13,564 nucleotides of DNA from AP-16 sp036395835 (lineage in GTDB: Bacteria; Pseudomonadota; Alphaproteobacteria; Rhizobiales; Xanthobacteraceae). This document shows, in pieces, positions 4,797 through 12,556 of the stretch; the stretch's first letter is position 1, and each line of letters begins with the position of its first letter. The stretch covers positions 1 to 13,564 of the forward strand of contig DASWCW010000178.1 in the NCBI GenBank assembly GCA_036395835.1. The letters run 5' to 3'. The notes below the pieces were generated by a model. The model ran no database searches. It had not been told where the DNA came from and worked only from the letters and a program-made list of their open reading frames with translations. The position numbers and the translations under genes were made by a program.

Positions 4797-5303
4797 TCAC
4801 GCGCCGCCCTCGCGCAGCGGCGGCTGGAACGCCAACCCGGTGTCCCAGGGAAAATAGATCCAGGTGTCCTGCGACACCTCGGTGATGAAAGTGTCGACCA
4901 GCGGCCGGCCCAAGGGCTTGGCGTACACCGCGGCGAAATGCGCCTTCGGCAGCAGGCCGCGCACGATCCGCGCGGTGCTGCCGGTATCGACCAGATCGTC
5001 GACGATGACGACGCCCCTGCCCTCGCCGCCGCCGATCGCCACGACGCGCTCGGCCGGCGGCTTGAGCACTTCGAGCTTGCCCTGGGTGCCGGGCTCGCCG
5101 TAGCTCGTCACGCACACCGTCTCGATGATGCGCAGGTTGAGCTCGCGGGCGACGATCGCGGCCGGCACCAGGCCGCCGCGGGTGATGCAGACGACCGCCT
5201 CGAACGAGCCGACGTCGGCGAGCCGCCAGGCGAGCGCCCGCGCGTCGCGATGGAACGCGTCCCAGGAAACCGGAAAGGCCTTTGCGGGCTGCGGCTGCGG
5301 CAT
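4797..5303 (-). CDS. gpt: Xanthine phosphoribosyltransferase (168 aa)
   Basis: This purine-salvage enzyme transfers ribose-5-phosphate from PRPP to xanthine or guanine, giving XMP or GMP in the cytoplasm. The PRPP-binding motif GVVIVDDLVDTGSTA is at about 97-111, the CITRGGLVPA segment at 39-48 binds pyrophosphate, and WIYFPWD at 148-154 is the typical C-terminal base-binding signature of bacterial XGPRT. Length matches the family. ATG 5303-5301 is preceded by an AGGGGG ribosome binding site. The gene lies 32 bases downstream of the cinA-like gene, so co-transcription is likely, with tRNA-Leu following on the same strand. A nucleoside transporter gene at 9378 fits the same salvage theme but is not in the operon. 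Confidence 0.93.
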   Translation of the reverse strand: MPQPQPAKAFPVSWDAFHRDARALAWRLADVGSFEAVVCITRGGLVPAAIVARELNLRIIETVCVTSYGEPGTQGKLEVLKPPAERVVAIGGGEGRGVVIVDDLVDTGSTARIVRGLLPKAHFAAVYAKPLGRPLVDTFITEVSQDTWIYFPWDTGLAFQPPLREGGA

Positions 5304-5335
5304 GAACCCCCTTTCGCGCTCGCGCCCGATCCGGC

Positions 5336-6091
5336 TCAGAGCGCTTGTCTCACCTCGGCGAGCATTCTCTCGACCGCGGTTTTGGCGGCGGCGAGCCGCG
5401 CCGGATCGCGCGAGCGCACGACGATGTTGGTGTTGGGCCCGCGCTTGTCGTCGAAGAACGGATAGCTGCCGATCATGGTGCCGGGATGCGCCTTGGCGAT
5501 TTCGGCCAGCGGCCCGCCGATGTCGCCCTCGCGCGCGTCGGCCCGCAGCGTCTCCGAGAGCATTTTCGCGCCGGTCTTGAGCGTCGGCGCCACGAAATCG
5601 AGCATCGCCTGCATGATGGTGGGCACGCCCGCCATGACGAACACATTGCCGATGCGAAAGCCCGGCGCGGTCGAGACCTTGTTGTGGATGAGCTCGGCGC
5701 CCGCGGGAATCCGCGCCATCCGCATGCGCGCCTCGTTGAGGTCGGCGCCGCCGAAGCGGGCGCGCAGCAGCGCAACCGCGGTGGGATCATGGTCGATCGA
5801 CACGCCGAACGCCTTGGCGACGCAATCCGCCGTGATGTCGTCGTGGGTCGGGCCGATGCCGCCGGTGGTGAAGAGATAGCAATAGCGCGACCGCAGCGCG
5901 TTCAGCGCCTCGACGATGGCGGTTTCCTCGTCGGCCACGACCCGCACTTCCCGGAGCTCGACGCCAATCGCGGTCAGATACTCGGCGATATAGCCGATGT
6001 TCTTGTCCTTGGTGCGGCCCGACAAGATCTCGTCGCCGATGACGAGCAGACCGGCCGTGACGATCTCCGCAGCTTCGCTGTGTCCGGTCAT
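5336..6091 (-). CDS. CinA N-terminal/MoaB-like molybdopterin-binding protein (251 aa)
   Basis: The core is a MoCF_biosynth domain: GLLVIGDEILSGRTKDKN (about 14-31), LFTTGGIGPTHDDITADC (about 73-90), and ARIPAGAELIHN and GFRIGNVFVMAGVP further on. Proteins of this type are annotated as competence/damage-inducible protein A, but the C-terminal CinA deamidase domain is missing, as is common for this short form. The real substrate is unknown; related domains bind molybdopterin, and CinA-N can hydrolyse ADP-ribose. The start is placed at ATG 6091-6089 because the sequence becomes family-like there; an in-frame ATG at 6124 would add eleven residues, and neither has a strong ribosome binding site. 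It is followed by gpt after 32 bases. Confidence 0.85.
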   Translation of the reverse strand: MTGHSEAAEIVTAGLLVIGDEILSGRTKDKNIGYIAEYLTAIGVELREVRVVADEETAIVEALNALRSRYCYLFTTGGIGPTHDDITADCVAKAFGVSIDHDPTAVALLRARFGGADLNEARMRMARIPAGAELIHNKVSTAPGFRIGNVFVMAGVPTIMQAMLDFVAPTLKTGAKMLSETLRADAREGDIGGPLAEIAKAHPGTMIGSYPFFDDKRGPNTNIVVRSRDPARLAAAKTAVERMLAEVRQAL

Positions 6092-6181
6092 GGCCCTGTT
6101 TCTGCGATCGGGTTTACCCGTCATTAGCGACTTGGCTCGAAATACCGGATTTACCCGGCTAACTCGCCGCAAAGCAAGTCT

Positions 6182-6212
6182 TTGACAGGGAGCTCGACGT
6201 AAAGCGTAGCAA
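6182..6212 (+). promoter_or_regulatory. Possible promoter of the cyclic-di-GMP gene
   Basis: TTGACA (6182-6187) matches the -35 consensus; TAGCAA (6207-6212) is a poor -10 at a spacing of 19. It lies about 20 bases before the GTG start at 6234, in the divergent region shared with the cinA-like gene. Weak. Confidence 0.25.
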
Positions 6213-6233
6213 TCGTGCAATCGGGGACGTGCC

Positions 6234-8509
6234 GTGTGGCGAGTGTTCCAGAGCCGGCTCGGCGAAGTGAAGGACCGCGCAAGTCCGTTCCGTCCGGGCG
6301 CAGTCCTCGGCGTCGCGATCGTCGTGACGCTGGCCATGGCCGGCATCTTGGCGGCGGTCGCGTTTTCCGCCCGGCAGAGCGACGAGATCGCGCTGCATCA
6401 GCAACGCCAATTGCTCGCCGGCGCCCTTGCCGAACGCCGGCTCCAGGCGATGCTCGAGGCGGAGAACGTCGCGACCTCGAATCTCGCGGTCGAGCACCTC
6501 TGGCGCGAGTTCGATCCGCGCTGGACCCATCACAACATCGGACTGCGCCTCAACACCCTGTTCGGCGCCGCGCATGTGTTCGTGACCGACGGCACGGACC
6601 GTTTCGTCTACGCGCTCGGCGGGTCCGAGAGCATCGACCCGCATTCGTTCGGCGACACGCTCGGTCATCTCTGGGCGGTGATCGAGGACGTGCGCGGCCG
6701 GCGCGTGACGGGCACCGTGGACGCCCTCGAGCCTGCAACCGTGGATCCAGCATCGAACCTGCGGCGGCCGACGCGCGCGACGCGGCTGCAGACGTTTCTC
6801 GGCCGGCCGGCGATCGTCGCGGCCGTCCTCGTCGCTCCGGAAGACGCCGCCATCGCCACGCCGCAGACGAGCCCCCCGGTCGTGATCACGGTAAGCGACA
6901 TCGACCAGGAATTTCTCCGCCGTCTCGGCGCCCGGCTGGAAATGCCGGATCTGCACATGGTGCAGGCTATCGAGGCGGCGAACGCCTCCAGCTACGAGCT
7001 CACGAGCCGGACCGGCGAGACCGTGGCCCGCTTCGCCTGGTCGCCGAGCCGCCCCGGGTCCGATCTGCTGCGCGCGGTCGTGCCGTTCCTGGCGATCACC
7101 GTCGCCTGCCTGCTGCTGCTCGCCGGCTTTGTGCTGCGCTACATGCGCCGCACCACGGCGGCGATCGCGGCGGGCGAGGCCCGGCTGCGGCATCTGGCGC
7201 TGCATGATCCGCTTTCCGGGCTGCCGAACCGGACCTGTTTCGCCGAGCGGCTTGCCGAAATGATCGAATCGGTGCGCCGCACCGGCTCGCCCGCCGCGGT
7301 GCTCTCCATCGATCTCGACCGCTTCAAGGACGTGAACGATACGCTCGGCCATCTCGTCGGCGACGCGCTCATCCGCGCCGTCGCGCAGCGGCTCGTGCGC
7401 GTGCTTCCGGCGACGACCTGGTCGCCCGGCTCGGCGGCGACGAATTCGCCGTGATCACCTCCGACGTTTCCGGCCAGGCGGCGCTGCATGCCCAGGGAGC
7501 GCGCATCATCGATGCGTTGCGCGTCCCCTACAGCATCCTCGGGCACACGCTGGTTACCGGCGCCAGCATCGGCATGGCGCTGATCGAGCCGCGCTCCGGG
7601 GAAGCGGCGGACATCCTGCGGTGCGTCGACGTCGCGCTCTACCGGGCGAAGAACGAAGGCCGCAATCGGGCTTGCATCTACGATTCGGCCATGGATGCCG
7701 ATCTGCGCCAGCGCAAGCAGCTCGAGCACGATCTGCGCCGCGCCATCGAGCGCGACGGTCTGAGCCTGGCGTTTCAGCCGATCGTCAACCCGAGCGGCGA
7801 ATGGATCACGGGCGTCGAGGCCTTGTGCCGCTGGTATCATCCGGTCCGGGGCGAAGTGGATCCGGCCAAATTCATTCCCATCGCCGAGCACAGCGAGCTC
7901 ATCGTTCCGCTCGGCGAATGGGTGCTGCGGGAAGCCTGCCGCGAGGCCGGCGCCTGGCCCGATGTCTCGCTCGCCGTCAACGTCTCGCCGCTGCAGTTCC
8001 GCCGGCCGGATTTCGTGGAAGTGGTCGAGCGCATTCTCGGCGAAACCGGATTCGAAAGCTCCCGGCTCGAGCTCGAGCTCACCGAAAGCACGTTGCTCGG
8101 CAACATCGAGGAGATCTCGACCGCCATGCGCCGGCTCAAAGCGCTCGGCGTGCGCCTGGTGCTGGACGACTTCGGCACCGGCTATTCGAGCCTGCTCTAT
8201 TTGCGCTCGTTCCCGTTCCACAGCCTCAAAGTCGACCGCAGCTTCATCGCCAATATCGAAAGCGCCACCGATGCCGCGGCGATCGTCCACGCCGTCGTCA
8301 GTCTCGGACGCGGGCTCGGCATGAAGGTCACGGCGGAGGGCGTGGAGACCGCCGAGCAGCATCTGTTCCTGCGCGCCGCCGGCGTTCATTCGCTCCAGGG
8401 CTTCCGTTTCGGGCGGCCGGTGCCGGCGCAAGCCATGGCGGAGCGGATCGCACGGCAAACCCGGACGCGGCCGGCCAGAAGCTCGGGGATCAGCGCGCTC
8501 GCGGGCTGA
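6234..8509 (+). pseudogene. Membrane GGDEF/EAL cyclic-di-GMP protein, frameshifted in GGDEF
   Basis: GTG 6234 with GGGGA upstream starts a sensor protein: a membrane helix at about 23-45, a periplasmic CHASE4-like region at about 50-275, a second helix at about 281-303, then the GGDEF domain from about 320 (HDPLSGLPNR, SIDLDRFKDVNDTLGH). The frame then runs out at TGA 7452-7454. The next frame supplies DDLVARLGGDEFAV from 7412, the rest of GGDEF, and a full EAL domain to 8509 with VEALCRW, AVNVSPLQF, ELELTEST, LDDFGTGYSSL, LKVDRSFI, VTAEGVET and LQGFRFG. Adding one base between 7411 and 7412 restores LPADDLVARLGGDEF, for about 758 residues. Both active sites look intact after repair, so it could make and break cyclic-di-GMP; the RxxD inhibitory site seems to lack its Arg, but this is at the break point. 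A GTG at 7451 overlaps the stop by four bases, but a protein starting there would lose the GGDEF motif. Confidence 0.85.
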
Positions 8510-8597
8510 GCGCGGCGGACGCACGGCTGGCCGGATCACGCATAAGCCAGTAGAAGGAAGCCTCGCCGAGCAACGATCGGAGCGGGGAGGATCGGAC

Positions 8598-9350
8598 ATG
8601 GCCGAAGTGCAGAAGGTCGCATTGGTGACCGGCGCCGGCAGCGGCGTCGGCCGGGCGGTGGCGCTCACTTTGATGAAGGCCGGCTATGCGCTGGTGCTCT
8701 CGGGCCGCCGGCCGGAGCCGCTGCACAAGACCGCCGAAGCCGGCAAGGCCGCAAAGAGCGTGGTGGTGCCGACCGACGTCGGCGACCCGGCCTCCGTCAA
8801 GACGCTGTTCGCCAAGGCCAAGGACAGTTTCGGCCGGCTCGATCTCCTGTTCAACAACGCCGGCATCGGGGCGCCCGCGATCCCGCTCGAGGATCTGAGT
8901 TACGAGCAATGGAAAGCCGTCGTCGACACCAATCTGACCGGCGCATTCCTGTGCACCCAGGAAGCCTTCAAGATCATGAAGAGCCAAACGCCCCGCGGCG
9001 GCCGCATCATCAACAACGGGTCGATCTCCGCGCATGCGCCGCGGCCGTTCTCGGCGCCCTACACCTCGACGAAGCACGCCATCACCGGGCTGACCCGGTC
9101 GAGCTCGCTCGACGGGCGGGCCTACGACATCGCCTGCGGTCAGGTCGACATCGGCAACGCCGCGACCGAGATGACGGAGCGCATGAAGAGCGGCGTGCCG
9201 CAGCCCAATGGCTCGATCATGGTCGAGCCGCGCATGGACCCGCAGCATGTCGCCGACGCCGTGCTCTACATGGCGAGCCTGCCGCTCGACGCCAACGTGC
9301 TGTTCCTCACCGTGATGGCGACCAAGATGCCGTTCGTCGGGCGCGGCTGA
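8598..9350 (+). CDS. SDR family oxidoreductase (250 aa)
   Basis: Classical short-chain dehydrogenase/reductase, NAD(P)-dependent and cytoplasmic. The Rossmann glycine motif TGAGSGVG is at 11-18, NNAG at 86-89, the catalytic Asn at 112 (DTNLTG), Ser in NGSISA (about 142-144), and YTSTK with Tyr155 and Lys159. Arg37-Arg38 after the second strand suggests a preference for NADP, which is inference. The length is typical. ATG 8598 follows GGGGAGG by seven bases. The substrate cannot be read from sequence. The nucleoside transporter gene starts 27 bases downstream and a methyltransferase gene follows, so the three may be one transcript. Confidence 0.92.
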   Translation: MAEVQKVALVTGAGSGVGRAVALTLMKAGYALVLSGRRPEPLHKTAEAGKAAKSVVVPTDVGDPASVKTLFAKAKDSFGRLDLLFNNAGIGAPAIPLEDLSYEQWKAVVDTNLTGAFLCTQEAFKIMKSQTPRGGRIINNGSISAHAPRPFSAPYTSTKHAITGLTRSSSLDGRAYDIACGQVDIGNAATEMTERMKSGVPQPNGSIMVEPRMDPQHVADAVLYMASLPLDANVLFLTVMATKMPFVGRG

Positions 9351-9377
9351 GAAACCCCGAGCCGCCGGGCCGGGCGC

Positions 9378-10628
9378 ATGGAGACGCTGCAGTCAGCCGC
9401 CGGCATCGCGGCGTTGCTGGGCTTGGCGTGGCTCATCAGCGAGAACCGGCGCGCCGTCGAGTGGAAGCGCGTCGGCATCGGCCTTGGCGGAAGCTTCCTC
9501 ATCGCGGCGTTTCTGCTCAAGGTGCCGCAGGCGCAGACGGTCTTCGCGCTCGTCAATGACGGCGTCGACGCCATTGCGGACGCCACCAGGGCCGGCACCG
9601 CATTCGTGTTCGGCTACGTCGGCGGCGGCCCGCTGCCGTTCGAGCTCAAGACTCCCGGCAGCGAATTCGTGCTCGCCTTCCAGGCGCTGCCGGTCGTGCT
9701 GGTCATGAGCGTGCTCACCACCTTGCTGTTCTACTGGCGCATCCTGCCGCCGATCGTGCGCGGCTTCGCGCTCGCGCTCGAAAAGACGCTGGGCATCGGC
9801 GGCGCCGTCGGGCTCTCGACCGCGGCCAACATTTTCCTCGGCATGGTCGAGGCGCCGCTGTTCATTCGCCCGTATCTCGCCAAGCTCTCCCGCGGCGAAT
9901 TGTTCATCGTCATGGTCGGCGGCATGGCCGGCATCGCCGGAACCGTGTTCGTCATCTATGCGACGCTGCTCCGCCCGGTGATCCCCGAGGCCGCCGGCCA
10001 TCTGCTGATCGCTTCGGTGCTGGGTGCGCCGGTCGCGGTCCTGATCGGCCAGATCATGGTGCCGGATCCGTCGGACCGGCGCACCGGCGGATCGCTCGAG
10101 CTCGGACCGGTCGCGTCCGGGACGATCGATGCGATCGCGCGAGGCACGGCCGTCGGCCTCGAGCTGCTGCTCAACATCTGCGCCATGCTGATCGTGTTCG
10201 TCGCGCTCGTGCATCTCGCCAACGCGATCATCGGCCTGTTGCCGGCCGTCGCCGGCGCGCCGGTGACGCTGCAGCGGCTGCTCGGCTACGGGATGGCGCC
10301 GGTGTGCTGGCTGATGGGGTTGCCCTGGGCCGAGTCGGTCACCGCGGGCGGCCTCATGGGCGTAAAAACCATCCTCAATGAGTTCATCGCCTATGTGGAG
10401 GAGCTCGCGCAGCTTCCGGCCGACGCGCTCAGCCCGCGCTCGCGGCTGATCATGCTCTACGCATTGTGCGGCTTCGCCAATTTCGGCAGTCTCGGCATCA
10501 TGATTGCGGGGCTTACCACCATGGCACCGGAACGGCGCGACGACGTGGTCTCGCTCGGGCTCAAATCGATCGTCGGGGGCACGCTGTCGACCTGCGTGGT
10601 CGGGGCCATCGTCGGAGTGCTGAGCTAG
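9378..10628 (+). CDS. Concentrative nucleoside transporter, CNT/NupC family (416 aa)
   Basis: Inner-membrane nucleoside importer of the CNT family, driven by proton or sodium. It has multiple hydrophobic segments, starting with AALLGLAWLIS at the N-terminus. Family signatures are VGLSTAANIFLGMVEAPLFI (about 150-169), which includes the Glu of the nucleoside-binding site, GLPWAESVTAGGLMGVKTIL and NEFIAYVEEL in the second half, and CGFANFGSLGI near the C-terminus. Length matches bacterial NupC-like proteins. The start at ATG 9378 has only a weak ribosome binding site, 27 bases after the SDR stop, suggesting translational dependence on it. Together with gpt nearby it supports purine nucleoside/base salvage. 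Confidence 0.93.
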   Translation: METLQSAAGIAALLGLAWLISENRRAVEWKRVGIGLGGSFLIAAFLLKVPQAQTVFALVNDGVDAIADATRAGTAFVFGYVGGGPLPFELKTPGSEFVLAFQALPVVLVMSVLTTLLFYWRILPPIVRGFALALEKTLGIGGAVGLSTAANIFLGMVEAPLFIRPYLAKLSRGELFIVMVGGMAGIAGTVFVIYATLLRPVIPEAAGHLLIASVLGAPVAVLIGQIMVPDPSDRRTGGSLELGPVASGTIDAIARGTAVGLELLLNICAMLIVFVALVHLANAIIGLLPAVAGAPVTLQRLLGYGMAPVCWLMGLPWAESVTAGGLMGVKTILNEFIAYVEELAQLPADALSPRSRLIMLYALCGFANFGSLGIMIAGLTTMAPERRDDVVSLGLKSIVGGTLSTCVVGAIVGVLS

Positions 10629-10638
10629 CGTTGCGGCG

Positions 10639-11826
10639 ATGCAAACCGGTCAGCCGAGCACGACCGCGGAAATCGTGGCGTTCTTCCGGGCGCTGGAAAC
10701 GATCCGGCCTGGGGATCGTCTGTTCGAGGATCCGTTCGCGGCGCATTTCCTGCGGCCGTGGCTGCGGATCATCGTTCGTGGATCGGTCTTGCCGCTCATC
10801 GGTGCGTTGCTGCTGCGGTGGATCGATCGTCGCTGGCCCGGCGCGCGCACGTCGGCGATCGCGCGCACGCGCCTCATCGACGATTGGGTCAACGAGAGCG
10901 TTGCCGGCGACCCCCAGCAGGTGTTGATCCTCGGTGCCGGCTTCGACAGCCGCGCCTGGCGGCTGCCGGCGCTCCGCAAGGTGGCGGTTTTCGAGATCGA
11001 CCACCCGGCGACGGCGGCGGAGAAGCGTCGCCGGCTCGCCGCGCTCGGCATCGAGCGCGCGAACGTGCGCTTCGTCCCGGTCGACTTCGAGCGCGACGCC
11101 GCTCCGCAGGCTTTGGCGCGATCGGGCTTCGATCCCACCAAACCGGTCGTCGTGATCTGGGAGGGCGTGACCAACTACCTGAGCGGCGAGGCGGTGGATG
11201 CAACGCTGCGATGGATCGGCAGCCTCGCGACGGGAACGCGGCTGATCTTCACCTATGTGCATGAAGGCGTGCTCACCGATCCTTCCGCTTTCGAGGGCGC
11301 GGCGCAGATTCTCGTCGCGGTCAGCAGCACTGGCGAGCCGTGGACATTCGGACTTCGGCCCGAGGCGCTGGCGCGCTATTTGGAGGCGCGCGGCCTGAAG
11401 CTCTTGGCGGATTTGGGAGCCAAGGACTATCGCGCCCGCTACATGGGCGAGCCCGCCAAGCGCATGCGCGGCTATGAATTTTATCGCGTGGCGCTGGCGG
11501 AGTTGTTGGGCCCGCGTAACCCGGACGGCCGATCAGTGCAGGCGGAACACCCCGTCGACGGCCCGGATCTCCGCCGGCCGCAGCAGCCGGGAGTGCGCCA
11601 CCGTCACGGAGTGCAGCGGCCCCTCCAGGTTCTCGCGCCAAAACGCGAGGAATTTCTGCAGCACCGGAAACTCCGGCCAGACGTCGTATTGCTGCCAAAC
11701 ATAGGTCTGCAGCAACCACGGGTGATCCGGCCGGCGGTAGAAGATCCGGGCGGTGGTGAGCCCATAGCCTTGAAGCTGGCGGCGAAAATCCTGCGAGACC
11801 ATCGATGTCCCCTCCGTCCCCGGTGA
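10639..11826 (+). CDS. LCM/TIGR00027-type SAM-dependent methyltransferase, 3' end probably disturbed
   Basis: Residues 1 to about 289 fit the leucine-carboxyl-methyltransferase-like family (TIGR00027, PF04072): a helical cap at the N-terminus (FFRALETIRPGDRLFEDPFA), the SAM motif VLILGAGFDSRAWRL (95-109), the acidic FEIDHP (118-123), VVVIWEGVTNYL (170-181) and MRGYEFYRVALAE near the end. The target is unknown. The frame stays open to TGA 11824-11826, but its last 100 residues are just the antisense reading of usg and look unlike protein. One lost base near 11500 would let the protein end as AEVVGPA at TAA 11517-11519, 13 bases from the usg stop. I trust that end more. The start ATG 10639 is ten bases after the transporter stop, with a weak ribosome binding site. 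Confidence 0.8.
   Translation: MQTGQPSTTAEIVAFFRALETIRPGDRLFEDPFAAHFLRPWLRIIVRGSVLPLIGALLLRWIDRRWPGARTSAIARTRLIDDWVNESVAGDPQQVLILGAGFDSRAWRLPALRKVAVFEIDHPATAAEKRRRLAALGIERANVRFVPVDFERDAAPQALARSGFDPTKPVVVIWEGVTNYLSGEAVDATLRWIGSLATGTRLIFTYVHEGVLTDPSAFEGAAQILVAVSSTGEPWTFGLRPEALARYLEARGLKLLADLGAKDYRARYMGEPAKRMRGYEFYRVALAELLGPRNPDGRSVQAEHPVDGPDLRRPQQPGVRHRHGVQRPLQVLAPKREEFLQHRKLRPDVVLLPNIGLQQPRVIRPAVEDPGGGEPIALKLAAKILRDHRCPLRPR
11533..11802 (-). CDS. usg: Usg family protein (89 aa)
   Basis: ATG 11802-11800 is preceded by GGAGGGG at a good distance; an upstream in-frame ATG at 11832 exists but precedes the ribosome binding site. The sequence MVSQDFRRQLQGYGLTTARI, FYRRPDHPWLLQTYVWQQYD, FPVLQKFLAFWRENLEGPLH and SVTVAHSRLLRPAEIRAVDG follows the Usg family along its whole length. 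Usg is a small, widespread alphaproteobacterial protein first named from its linkage to tryptophan biosynthesis genes in some species; its biochemical function is unknown. Here it sits between the methyltransferase and groES, diverging from groES, and not beside trp genes. Confidence 0.9.
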   Translation of the reverse strand: MVSQDFRRQLQGYGLTTARIFYRRPDHPWLLQTYVWQQYDVWPEFPVLQKFLAFWRENLEGPLHSVTVAHSRLLRPAEIRAVDGVFRLH

Positions 11827-11871
11827 CATCAATTTTTCTGCGTCGGTGATTCATTGCAAGCCTAAAATCTG

Positions 11872-11886
11872 AATAAAGTGTTTATT
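11872..11886. repeat. A/T palindrome between usg and groES
   Basis: AATAAA-GTG-TTTATT is a perfect six-base inverted repeat with a three-base centre in the divergent control region. It might be a regulator site or part of a promoter; no well-spaced promoter boxes could be fixed around it. Confidence 0.3.
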
Positions 11887-11960
11887 ATCAAGGCACTAGC
11901 AGCATTGCCCGAAGACTGCTAATAACGCCCCGCCCGGCTGAATTTTCCGACAAAAAGGCT

Positions 11961-11987
11961 CTGGCACTCATTGAATTGGAGTGCTAA
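11961..11987 (+). promoter_or_regulatory. CIRCE operator (HrcA binding site) of groESL
   Basis: CTGGCACTC, nine bases (ATTGAATTG), then GAGTGCTAA. The right arm equals the CIRCE consensus and the left arm differs at two of nine positions (TTAGCACTC). The 9-9-9 layout and the place upstream of groES make this a confident HrcA repressor site, giving heat-inducible control of groESL. Confidence 0.93.
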
Positions 11988-11998
11988 TATTTTTCCTC

Positions 11999-12040
11999 AC
12001 GGCCTCTTGAAGGCCGTATTCGCGGCGCCTATGTCGCCGC
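11999..12040 (+). promoter_or_regulatory. Two consecutive hairpins in the groESL leader
   Basis: ACGGCCT (11999-12005) pairs with AGGCCGT (12011-12017) around CTTGA. Then GCGGCG (12022-12027) pairs with CGCCGC (12035-12040). Both are perfect stems and directly follow CIRCE, within the probable 5' untranslated region about 80-120 bases before groES. They may stabilise the mRNA; a thermosensor role would be speculation. Confidence 0.5.
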
Positions 12041-12119
12041 AGGATGGCGTCGGGGAACCCTTCCTGCCGTCCGTTCACCGCCAAAAAACGAAGCTGATCA
12101 AGAACTTAGGAGGATGCCG

Positions 12120-12434
12120 ATGAAATTCCGTCCGCTTCACGACCGTGTCGTCGTCAAGCGCATTGACGCCGAGGAAAAGAGCGCGGGGGGGATCATCATT
12201 CCCGACACCGCGAAGGAGAAGCCGCAGCAGGGCGAGATCATCGCCGTGGGCCCCGGCGGGCGCGACGAGTCGGGCAAGCTGATCCCGATCGACGTCAAGG
12301 CCGGCGACCGCGTGCTGTTCGGCAAGTGGTCGGGCACCGAGGTCAAGATCGACGGCGTCGAGTACCTGATCATGAAGGAAAGCGACATCATGGGGGTGCT
12401 GGTCGAGGCCGAAACCCGCCGCAAGGCAGCCTGA
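12120..12434 (+). CDS. groES: Co-chaperonin GroES (104 aa)
   Basis: GroES forms the seven-membered lid of the GroEL folding chamber in the cytoplasm. MKFRPLHDRVVVKR begins the barrel; the mobile loop that docks onto GroEL is EEKSAGGIIIPDTAKEKPQQ (about 17-36); then GEIIAVGPGGR, VKAGDRVLFGKWSGTEVKIDG and a C-terminal ESDIMGVL. An ATG at 12114 adds two residues, but AGGAGG (12108-12113) touches it with no spacer, whereas ATG 12120 has a six-base spacer, so 12120 is chosen. CIRCE upstream indicates HrcA control. groEL follows after 122 bases. Confidence 0.97.
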   Translation: MKFRPLHDRVVVKRIDAEEKSAGGIIIPDTAKEKPQQGEIIAVGPGGRDESGKLIPIDVKAGDRVLFGKWSGTEVKIDGVEYLIMKESDIMGVLVEAETRRKAA

Positions 12435-12556
12435 GGACCATCCATCCCATCACCAAGGTGTAATTCCACAGCTCGAGGGATCTCCTCCCGGATGGTTTGC
12501 CGGAGGGTCCTCTCCGGGCACGGAAGCACGCAGGAAATTCTGTCAGGAGCAGTGAA
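12435..12556 (+). other. groES-groEL intergenic spacer
   Basis: 122 bases, somewhat long for this operon. It contains a CCGG-centred imperfect hairpin (around 12485-12510, CTCCCGG/CCGGAG type) and ends with the groEL ribosome binding site AGGAGC. No gene and no T-tract terminator. Confidence 0.5.

Noticed and set aside
4387..5115. Minus-strand frame spanning gpt, tRNA-Leu and the junction
   Set aside because: It reads through the tRNA gene and the wrong frame of gpt; Arg-rich, no signature.
6159..7352. Long minus-strand frame opposite the cyclic-di-GMP gene
   Set aside because: It is the antisense shadow of the high-G+C sensor gene; composition is Arg/Gly/Ala-rich without domains. The same holds for the 7139-8668 minus frame.
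11961..11975. Sigma-54 promoter TGGCAC-N5-TTGC
   Set aside because: TGGCAC is present but the -12 element is not; these bases are the left arm of CIRCE.
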